Assembly (NCBI GenBank): GCA_022376515.1
Contig: WTXI01000002.1
Location: 1,054,001-1,118,000, forward strand
Direction: 5' to 3'
From: Lactifluus volemus
Lineage: Eukaryota; Basidiomycota; Agaricomycetes; Russulales; Russulaceae
DNA length: 64,000 bases
The notes under the pieces are model-generated. The model was not told where the DNA came from. It saw only the letters and a program-made list of their open reading frames with translations, and made no database searches. This document shows, piece by piece, positions 1 through 7,185 of the stretch (positions are counted from its first letter, which is position 1; each line of letters starts with the position of its first letter). The position numbers were made by a program, and so were the translations under genes.

Positions 1-3000
1 ATTGCCTCCGCAGACGAGCCAGCCTCGGACGAGACCGTTCGCACTGTCCACGTGTTCCGCGCGCAGTCGAACGCGAGCAGCCAATCCCCCCATCATCACT
101 CCTGGATTATGGACTCCGGAGCATCCCGCACCATGTGTTCTAACCGCAACTGGTTCCAGCAATACTCTACCCTTGCTAAAGATATCCCCGTCGTCCTGGG
201 TGATAATAGTGCCATCCATGGCGTCGGCCAGGGTCGCGTTCACGTCCGAATGCGGGCTGGGAAGCAATGGAACGAAGTGGTCCTCCAAAACGTCCTCCAC
301 GTCCCGGAGTTGCACGGGAACTTGCTGTCCGTCTCTCACCTTACTGATTGCGGTGCCGACGTTCGTTTTATCGGACAAGGCTGCCACATTTACGACCCGA
401 GCGGAAATGTCATCTGCGAAGGTCAGCACCATCTCAACCTGTATCTCATGCATATCCACACAATTCCCCTCGCATCCGCACACCTTGCCATCGTCGAATC
501 TTTCCCCGCTGAAGGAGATGATCTCACGCCCGCAAATGTTGTCGCGCTAGCAGCCCGAGCGCCGTCCGCGAAAGCTGACTTAGCCACTTGGCACCGGCGC
601 CTCGGCCACTTAAATACCGACACGATTTTGCGCATGGCTAAGAAAGGCACTGTCAGCGGCATCGAGATCACATCTGGGAAGTCCCTTACCACCCCATGTG
701 AATCCTGCTTGAAGGGGAAACAGACCCGAGCCGAAATCCAGAAAACAACCGAGTCGCGATCGAACACCATCCTCGGCCGTATCCACTCGGACCTGTGTGG
801 CAAAATGTCGACTCGATCACACAAAGGGTACCATTATTTTGTCACCTGGATCGACGACGCCTCTCGGAAGGTCTTCGTGGCGGGTCTACGAGAGAAATCG
901 GATGCACTGGCACGCTTCAAAGTGTTCGTGACCAGGGTTGAGGTGCAGACCGGCAAACGCGTTAAGCGTCTCCGCACCAATGGAGGGGGTGAGTACAAAG
1001 GGGGGGAGTTCTCGGAATTTCTAGATGAGCGTGGCATTCAGCACGAGATGACAACGCCACATACACCTGAGCACAACGGCGTTGCCGAGCGCATGAATCG
1101 CACGCTGCTCGACAAGGTGCGCTCCATGCTCACAGATGCGAAGCTTCCCGAATCCTACTGGTACGAGGCACTCGAATATGCTGCCTTGCTGCATAATGTA
1201 TCCCCCACACGCGCACTCGACAACCGAACGCCCGAGGAAGCTTGGAGCGGCAATAAGCCCGACATCTCGGCCTACCGCGTCTTCGGCTCCCGAGCCTTCA
1301 TGCACGTCCCTAAGAAAAAACGTGTGAAGTTAGCTGCCCGCTCATTAATCTGCACGTTTCTCGGTTTTGCCAAGAACAGGAAAGCCTACCTGCTTGTGCA
1401 CCGACAAACCCGCCGCTTTTTTGAGTCTCGCGATGTCGTGTTCGACGAGGGGGGGCCAGTTAAACTCTACGAGCGTATCATCCTCGAACCCGACGACGCC
1501 GACGACGTCCTAAACACCACCACGCCGGGCGCAACGCCCACACCAGCCGCAACGCCACCTGCGCCGAATGACTCTTCCAGCTCCTCTTCTAGTTCCTCCG
1601 ATTCCGAAAGCAGCTCTGAAACAGACTCAGTCAGCGAATCAGAGATCGAGCAACTACTCGATGAGGCACCCGAAGTGACTCCTCAACCTCCCGATCTTCC
1701 GATCGCGCTCTCGCGACCGAAGCGGAACGTCCGCGCGCCCGTCCGCGATGACGATCCCCGCTACTCGACCTCCTCATACGGAGCACGTAGGCGACCTGCC
1801 GAACGCGCTACAGTCGCGCGCGACCCTGCTAGCGATCCGAGGACTTATGCCGAAGCCATGGCACGTCCCGATGCCGCTCAGTGGGAGCTTGCCTGTAACG
1901 AGGAAAAGCGAATGTTTGAGCATATGGGGGTTTACGAGGCGGTCCCGCGCCCTACCAATCGAAAGGTTGTGGGGAGCAAATGGGTCTTCAGGATCAAGAG
2001 AGGCCCCGACGGCTCCATCCAGAAGTACAAAGCGCGTCTCGTCGCGCAAGGCTTCACCCAAACGGAGGGCATCGATTTCGACGAGACGTTTGCGCCCGTC
2101 GCGAAATTCGCCTCGCTTCGTACGATTCTTGCACTTGCCGCCGAGTTTGACCTAGAAATTCATCAGATGGATGTCAAGTCCGCTTACCTGAATGGGGACC
2201 TGAAGGAGGAGATCTTCATGGCTCCCCCCCCTGGTTTTGATACACCTGAAGGTATGGTCTTGAGGTTGAAGAAGGCAGTCTACGGCACGAAGCAGGGGGG
2301 GCGCGCCTGGTACGAGCACATCAGGGCGACGCTCGAATCGATGGGATATACCCACACGGACGCCGACCACGCTGTTTTCACCCGCCTGAAAGACGGCATC
2401 CACTCCATCATAGCGCTGTATGTTGACGACATTACCATGGTCTGCAAGAGCCTGCAGGTCATTAACCATGATAAGGAGATGTTGAAGAAGACCTACCAGA
2501 TGACGGACTTGGGTGAGATCGCTTGGATCTTGGGTGTCCACGTTACACGCGACCGCGATGCCGGATGGATCGCCCTATCGCAGGAGCGCTACATTAACGA
2601 CGTCCTCGAGCGTCATGGCAAAGCTAACTGTAGACCGATCAGCACCCCTGCAGTCCCTAACGAGCATCTAATCAAGCTCGACACACCCGAAACCGACGTC
2701 AAGTCGTACCAGAGCGCGATCGGCGCACTGATGTACCCGATGCTCGGTACGCGCCCGGACCTGGCCTACACAGTGGCCGCGCTAGGTCGCCACGCCGCTA
2801 ACCCCGGTGACGAGCACCTGCACGCCCTCGACCGCGCATTCCGCTACCTCCGAGCCACGAGCGATCGCCGCCTCGTTTTCCAGCGAGGGACCAAAGAGGG
2901 GACCCGTCTCCATGGTTACGTCGACGCAGACTGGGCCAGCGACGTGAACGACCGCAAATCGACGTCCGGTTTCGTCTTCATGCTGGCAGGGGGTGCAATT

Positions 3001-3384
3001 AGCTGGAGCTCGAAGAAACAACAAACTGTCGCACTTTCGAGCACCGAGGCCGAGTACATAGCCGGAGCGCATGCAGCCAAAGAGGCCGCTTGGCTGAAAA
3101 GCCTTATCAGCGAGATCTGGAACGATCAAACAAGCGACATACCTATTACCCTCTATATTGACAACCAATCAGCCATATCCATCGCGAAAAATCCCGAATT
3201 CCATGATCGCACCAAGCACATAGAAGTCAGGCATCATTTTCTGAGACAGCAAGTGGATCTGAAAGCCATTGTTCTGGATTATATGCCTACTAACGAACAA
3301 GTTGCTGATGTGCTTACCAAGGGGCTTGTTCGCGAGAAGCACGAACGCTTCACAGCTTGTATGGGAGTACACCCTGCGGGCTGA
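1..3384 (+). CDS. Ty1/copia retrotransposon Pol polyprotein, 5' partial
   Basis: The reading frame is open from the first base of the window to TGA at 3382-3384, so gag and the 5' LTR lie outside. Domains appear in copia order: aspartic protease (DSGAS near base 115), GAG-pre-integrase zinc motif (HRRLGHLN ... CESCLKGK, about 590-720), integrase core (HSDL about 785; NGVAERMNR about 1080), reverse transcriptase (catalytic YVDD near 2425), and RNase H (DADWASD, then LSSTEAEY near 3040), ending with the usual ADVLTKGL tail. This order, with integrase before reverse transcriptase, is diagnostic of Ty1/copia. There is no internal stop, so the copy is young. The second integrase aspartate, expected as TDNGGEY, reads TNGGGEY, which should inactivate DNA joining. 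Codons end mostly in C or G, unlike the host genes nearby. Confidence 0.97.
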   Translation: MASADEPASDETVRTVHVFRAQSNASSQSPHHHSWIMDSGASRTMCSNRNWFQQYSTLAKDIPVVLGDNSAIHGVGQGRVHVRMRAGKQWNEVVLQNVLHVPELHGNLLSVSHLTDCGADVRFIGQGCHIYDPSGNVICEGQHHLNLYLMHIHTIPLASAHLAIVESFPAEGDDLTPANVVALAARAPSAKADLATWHRRLGHLNTDTILRMAKKGTVSGIEITSGKSLTTPCESCLKGKQTRAEIQKTTESRSNTILGRIHSDLCGKMSTRSHKGYHYFVTWIDDASRKVFVAGLREKSDALARFKVFVTRVEVQTGKRVKRLRTNGGGEYKGGEFSEFLDERGIQHEMTTPHTPEHNGVAERMNRTLLDKVRSMLTDAKLPESYWYEALEYAALLHNVSPTRALDNRTPEEAWSGNKPDISAYRVFGSRAFMHVPKKKRVKLAARSLICTFLGFAKNRKAYLLVHRQTRRFFESRDVVFDEGGPVKLYERIILEPDDADDVLNTTTPGATPTPAATPPAPNDSSSSSSSSSDSESSSETDSVSESEIEQLLDEAPEVTPQPPDLPIALSRPKRNVRAPVRDDDPRYSTSSYGARRRPAERATVARDPASDPRTYAEAMARPDAAQWELACNEEKRMFEHMGVYEAVPRPTNRKVVGSKWVFRIKRGPDGSIQKYKARLVAQGFTQTEGIDFDETFAPVAKFASLRTILALAAEFDLEIHQMDVKSAYLNGDLKEEIFMAPPPGFDTPEGMVLRLKKAVYGTKQGGRAWYEHIRATLESMGYTHTDADHAVFTRLKDGIHSIIALYVDDITMVCKSLQVINHDKEMLKKTYQMTDLGEIAWILGVHVTRDRDAGWIALSQERYINDVLERHGKANCRPISTPAVPNEHLIKLDTPETDVKSYQSAIGALMYPMLGTRPDLAYTVAALGRHAANPGDEHLHALDRAFRYLRATSDRRLVFQRGTKEGTRLHGYVDADWASDVNDRKSTSGFVFMLAGGAISWSSKKQQTVALSSTEAEYIAGAHAAKEAAWLKSLISEIWNDQTSDIPITLYIDNQSAISIAKNPEFHDRTKHIEVRHHFLRQQVDLKAIVLDYMPTNEQVADVLTKGLVREKHERFTACMGVHPAG

Positions 3385-3391
3385 GGGGGCG

Positions 3392-3728
3392 TGTTGGAAG
3401 CGCAGCCTCGCAGAGCGTAAGTCGAGCCAACGCGCGGTGACACGTTACGTGACGTGTGACCGCTTATACCCGGTGATACCAGTTTCGGACAGATTACTGA
3501 TTTTGGACAGTCGTTATCTATGTTTCATCATATTGCCCCGATCTCTTCGTTTCACATAGCGTTCCACCTTTTATTGCTTCAATATTAGTCTACTAATTAT
3601 CTCAGTTACCTTCTAGCATAAGTACTGTAACTTCTGTGTTCCGCACACCTCAGTCTTTTCTCTTTCTGACTGAGGTTAGTATCTTATCACTATTTACTTC
3701 ACTTCTAAGTTACTTACTATCTACCTAG
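3392..3728 (+). repeat. Putative 3' LTR of the copia element (right end uncertain)
   Basis: It starts TGTTGGAAG directly after the polypurine tract GAGGGGGC. It is AT-richer than the Pol region and contains no long reading frame. No CA end or 5-bp target duplication can be proven without the partner LTR. Confidence 0.5.
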
Positions 3729-3815
3729 CCTCAGCATTGATCTGTCGTCCAATAGGTAGATAATACAGTCTTTTCTCTTTCTGACTGAGCCTCAGCATTG
3801 ATCTGTCGTCCAATA
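3651..3815 (+). repeat. Duplicated 50-nt segment, one copy split by a 54-nt GT...AG insert
   Basis: The first copy consists of 3651-3674 plus 3729-3754. The second copy at 3766-3815 is the same 50 nt, uninterrupted. The extra 54 nt in the first copy (3675-3728) begin GTTAGT, contain TCTAAGT and end CTACCTAG, so the second copy looks like the spliced form of the first. A 12-bp imperfect inverted repeat (3716-3727 with 3753-3764) flanks the second half of copy 1. The second copy also lies within the reading frame of the adjacent minus-strand gene. Confidence 0.75.
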
Positions 3816-3998
3816 TTGACGGAGGGTTGAGAGGAGGCGCGGTGTGTTGGGGTGCATCATCTCCAGACAGTAGCTGTCCGACATCTTGGTAGTCTACCTT
3901 ACGCATCGTCCCCACGATCGAAGATATCATCGGCACCTCTATATTCTCGTACTCGAGAATCCACTCCGTCGGTTTGAAATGCTTTGGGTCTTCAGAAA

Positions 3999-4006
3999 GC
4001 GATGCC
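3999..4006. repeat. Left 8-bp target-site duplication (GCGATGCC)
   Basis: Identical to 5437-5444 on the other side of the hAT-type element. An 8-bp duplication is the hallmark of hAT transposition. Confidence 0.92.
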
Positions 4007-4064
4007 TAGACTGTCCGCGGGCCGGGCCTGGCCCTCCCGGCCCTAGGGCCGACCCGGACCGGCC

Positions 4065-4135
4065 CCTTGAGGGCCAGGGCCAGGGCCAGCAGCAGGCGGC
4101 CCTCACATCGAGGGCCAGGGCCAGGGCCAGACAAT
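4065..4135. repeat. Subterminal GGGCCA array, left end of the hAT element
   Basis: Runs of GGGCCA appear as AGGGCCAGGGCCAGGGCCAG twice within about 70 bp. A matching array lies near the right end (5305-5395). The symmetrical placement fits a transposase-binding role, by analogy with other hAT elements. Confidence 0.65.
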
Positions 4136-4199
4136 TTTTTGCGCGGCCCTTAGGGCCGGCCCGGGGCCGGCCCTGCTGGCCCTACCCATAGGGAGGCTG

Positions 4200-4530
4200 C
4201 GAGGGCGGGGCTGCAGGGTGGCGCCGCAACGGCGGCATCGGGGCAGCAGCAGCGACGGCAAGGGTGGAAGGGCAGTGGCGGCGGCGTCAGGGCAGCAAAA
4301 GTGATGGCGGGGACGCAGCAGCGACGACGGGGCAGTAGCGGCGGCGTCGGGGCAGCAGTAGTGACGGCAGAGCGGCGGCAGAGGCGACGCCATCTGGGCG
4401 GCGGCGGCGGCATCTGGATAGCGGCGGCGTCAGGGCAGGGGCGACAGCGTCTGGATCGCGGCAGCGGGGTCGGGGCAGCAGCAACCACGGCGGGGCAGCG
4501 GCCACCGCAGCGGTGGCGAGGGGAGATGGC
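4200..4530. repeat. Degenerate GC-rich tandem-like repeat inside the hAT element
   Basis: Variants of GGGGCAGCAGNAGTGACGGC and GGCGGCGGC recur with irregular spacing. Long open frames occur on several strands here, but only because the composition lacks A/T-rich stop codons. No conserved protein is visible. Confidence 0.7.
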
Positions 4531-5097
4531 AAGCGGCGCACCCTGGCAAGACTTTGGGGGACGTCACGCGAGTGTCCCAGTCGCAGGCGTCAAGCGTCGG
4601 ACGGTCGCAAAAGCGACGTCCGAGCGACAGTGACGCCATCGAATGTCCACGCGTAACGCCCCTCAGTGCCAGCGGCTGGGGGACGAAAAGGGGAATGAAA
4701 AAAAAAAAAGATTAGTGCGAGAAGTCAAAGAAAAAGTCATGACGCACCGGCATGTACCATGCAATTAACAGAGCGGTGGCGATAACATGGGGCGAGCGGT
4801 GACGACGACAGAGGACGAGCGGTGGGGGCGACGAGGGCGAGGGTAGCGGCAATAAGAGGGCCCGAGAGAAGCGAAGACAGAGGGCGGGAGATGGCGACGA
4901 CAGAAAGGGCGCGAGAGGGGCGATGGTGATGCGATGGCGGTGACAGAAAGCAAGCATGGAGGCAGAAAGGGACGCGGGAGGGGGCGTGAAAAGCAAGTCG
5001 CGACTTCAAGGTCGAGTTGACTAAGTGAAAGTGGCAGGCGTACGGGCTGAGGCAAGAGAGTTGTTTAAGATAAGCTATAGGAAAAAATGTAATTAAG

Positions 5098-5178
5098 CTT
5101 CCATGGTGTAGTGGTGAACTGTCCAAGAGCCTTAGTTTTGGTATGCGCTGGTCGAGAGTTCAAATCCCGGTGTGTACA
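5098..5178 (+). ncRNA. tRNA-derived sequence (SINE-like or tRNA pseudogene)
   Basis: CTTCCATGGTGTAGTGGT resembles the 5' half and A box of eukaryotic tRNA-Gln. GAGTTCAAATCCCGG about 45 nt later is a good B box and T-loop (GTTCAAATC). The middle is expanded and a clean 7-nt anticodon loop cannot be drawn, and the T and acceptor stems are mismatched, so this is not a working tRNA. It lies wholly inside the hAT element. No poly(A) tail or flanking duplication was found. Confidence 0.5.
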
Positions 5179-5436
5179 ATTATCAGAAAGTAGCTGTGAG
5201 CTGATTATGCAAGCAAGTGTGAGAAAATTTTACTGAAATTAGTTAATTGACTGATTATTTTTTTTAAGGGGTGGGGCCGGGTCGGCCCCGGGCCGGCCCC
5301 GGGTCGGGCCAGGGCCAGCATCAGCTGGCCCTCCAAGGGCCAGGGCCAGCTGCAGGGCGGACCGGCCCTGAGGGCCAGGGCCAGGGCCGGGCAAAATGGG
5401 GGTGGCCCTGGCCCGGACCGGCCCCCGGACAGTCTA

Positions 5437-5444
5437 GCGATGCC
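5437..5444. repeat. Right 8-bp target-site duplication (GCGATGCC)
   Basis: The partner of 3999-4006, immediately outside the right inverted repeat of the hAT element. Confidence 0.92.
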
Positions 5445-6198
5445 TCATACCCCTCATCGAAGAGAATAGATATCTCCTTATTCGGGGCCTTCTGCACTTC
5501 GACAACCGTCGATAACGCGCAGATAACGTTCACAAACCCGGTCTTCTTCCTGAGAAAGTCCCCCCAGTGCATGGTTTGCTGGGTCTCCCAGATAGCAATC
5601 ACCTTGAACTCGACTTTCGCCGGGTTCTGCTCCTTCATCCTGAAAACCCCAGATGGGGAAACTGGACCTAAGAACGTTGCCCCATTAACATGTCCAAAGT
5701 CTTCTGTGTTTGGGGTGTATCCCCAGCGTCCACCACCAACGAAGGCATAATTGTTGTCCATGAGATGCAGTGGACGGTCTCTAGGTGAGAGTTCGCAAAA
5801 CTGAACCTCCCAATGCCCTGTTGTGTTCTCTGTATTTTTACCTTTGCCAATTGTGAAGCCAGTCTGTAATATGGCACCATGTGGGATTGACACACTGGCC
5901 CCAACATTCCCGGAAACTGTTTTGCTTGCGGTCTTCTTTTTCACATCACCATCAACATAGATGGTGACTGGGGAGGGGTTTGATAGTATGAGTTGCCCTG
6001 TTGAACAACTGGTAACTTGAACTCTAGCTTGTCCTAAGTTATATGGTTGAGGGTTTTCTGATTGATATGCAGCCCAGGTTGTTACATTCACACCAATCTT
6101 GGGGCCCGGCCGATAAGGGTCCTTGACGGTAGTACCAACCTATATGGAACACTATTAATAATATGTTACTTATGTGGATGAGCATAACTTACCTTTAT

Positions 6199-6536
6199 AA
6201 CCACCCACCAACCACCCACATCTCTGTCTTAGGCTCAAATGGATATGACCTCCCAGGTATCTACTCACCTTGAACACCTTGACCAAGTTGAGTTTCTTTC
6301 CCAGACATGGAAAAGATGGCAACAAGAAGATATATGGCAGTTATAGTGCAATCTCATGTGTCAAAAAAATGAAACCCATGAGATTGTGCCATAACTGCCA
6401 TATATCTTCTTGTTGCCATCTTTTCCATGTCTGGGAAAGAAACTCAACTTGGTCAAGGTGTTCAAGGTGAGTAGATACCTGGGAGGTCATATTCATTTGA
6501 GCCTAAGACAGAGATGTGGGTGGTTGGTGGGTGGTT
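6199..6536. repeat. 160-bp near-perfect inverted repeat with an 18-nt loop
   Basis: The left arm is 6199-6358, the loop 6359-6376 and the right arm 6377-6536. The arms pair without gaps and with about four mismatches, three of them clustered near the loop. The left arm carries the start codon, exon 1, intron 1 and nearly all of exon 2 of the interrupted minus-strand gene. The right arm carries the same 5' end on the plus strand, with its ATG at 6427. Only 50 nt upstream of each ATG is included, so the two ATGs face away from each other across 118 bp. Confidence 0.93.
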
Positions 6537-7185
6537 GGAAGCTGGCACCCACCTTTTTATGCACACACCAGAGTGAATGAATGACATCATGAGAGCTGAA
6601 AGCTGCTTTCTTGAGGATATCCTCCTATGTCGGCCCGGCTAGCGCATGAATGCAACAAAATGCAACAGGTCTGTGCGGATAAATAAGGCAATTTGAGGCC
6701 CAAATCTGTCGTCCGGCGGTCAAGTCCGGCAAGTAAGGAACCATACTCTCAGTCTCACCGCCGACTGAAGGGTATGACACCAACGCAGTCGCCAATTAAT
6801 ACTCAAGTTGGCACTTGTAGGAGGTGTTGTGGTAAAGCCCGGGATTGGTCTGAGGATATTGTAAAGGTGAGCTGTTACTGTTACTGTGAGTGGCCTTTAG
6901 ACTACTTAGTATATCATAACCGGCGCCGTAGCTGCCCCTTTCCTATCCACCCATGTGCACGTGCAGTCTCGCCCACGTGGAGCGGGTATGTAGGATAGGA
7001 GATGGGCGACTTCCATAACTGGGAGACCCGGCGGCGGTGGGATCTGGAGAGATTTATTTCTTTTTTATACTACTTGGATTGGAATGACACCAATGTATTA
7101 CGCTCCCTTGCAACCTCAACTACCCACTAGCACAGAAATGTATGGTAATTAGATGACTGAAATGTCGCAATCTGCTATGATATGA
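6537..7185. other. Non-coding gap, nothing recognised
   Basis: Lies between the inverted repeat and the 3' end of TRM1. Short open frames exist, but none shows domain-like composition or splice structure. I see no tRNA, repeat family or mobile-element end here. Confidence 0.6.

Larger units (their letters stand above)
1..3728 (+). mobile_element. Ty1/copia LTR retrotransposon, right-hand part
   Basis: The extent combines the Pol frame, the purine-rich tract at 3383-3390 (polypurine tract position, right after the stop) and sequence beginning TGTTGGAAG at 3392, the common start of a copia LTR. The right end cannot be fixed, because the 5' LTR that would define it lies off the left edge. The limit of 3728 is a guess based on where the neighbouring gene's reading frame begins to run. 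Confidence 0.7.
4007..5436. mobile_element. Non-autonomous hAT-type DNA transposon, 1430 bp
   Basis: The ends are perfect 11-bp inverted repeats, TAGACTGTCCG on the left and CGGACAGTCTA on the right. After one mismatch the symmetry continues with GGGCCGG. The flanks are 8-bp direct duplications. Just inside each end lie arrays of GGGCCA units (about 4065-4135 and 5305-5395), resembling the subterminal binding sites of hAT transposases. The interior has no transposase frame: it consists of degenerate GC-rich triplet-like repeats, then AT-richer sequence with a tRNA-derived piece. Mobilisation would need a transposase supplied in trans. The perfect target duplication and intact ends argue for a recent insertion. 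Confidence 0.92.
3721..6308 (-). pseudogene. Unrecognised gene interrupted by a hAT element
   Basis: I do not recognise the family. Three exons can be read on the minus strand: 6308-6269 (ATG, starting MSGKETQLGQG), 6227-6193 and 6139 downward, separated by GT-AG introns of 41 and 53 nt with compatible phases. The third exon reads about 235 codons (TTWAAYQSENPQPYNLGQ near its start, GGGRWGYTP in the middle) until it meets the hAT element at 5436. The same frame resumes after the element (KVDYQDVGQLLSG) and ends at TAG 3721-3723, within sequence duplicated at the retroelement border, so the natural C-terminus may be lost. No signal peptide or membrane segment is seen. The inverted repeat begins only 50 nt upstream of the ATG, so the original promoter also seems to be gone. 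As it stands the coding region is broken, unless the element is excised. Confidence 0.7.

Noticed and set aside
4103..4633. Several overlapping long open frames on both strands in the GC-rich block
   Set aside because: They lie inside the hAT element, overlap in four frames, and consist of repeats of Ala, Arg, Pro and Gly. They are open only because stop codons are rare at this composition.
5098..5178. Functional tRNA-Gln gene
   Set aside because: The A and B boxes are good, but the anticodon arm and the T and acceptor stems do not pair properly, so I call it tRNA-derived only.
5321..5435. Continuation of the minus-strand gene into the right end of the hAT element
   Set aside because: The frame stays open by chance through the GGGCCA array, giving Pro/Gly/Trp repeats. 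It is transposon sequence, not part of the protein.
6693..6998. 101-codon plus-strand frame in the gap left of TRM1
   Set aside because: Cys/Arg/Ser-rich with no recognisable motif or splice context, and it does not continue on either side.
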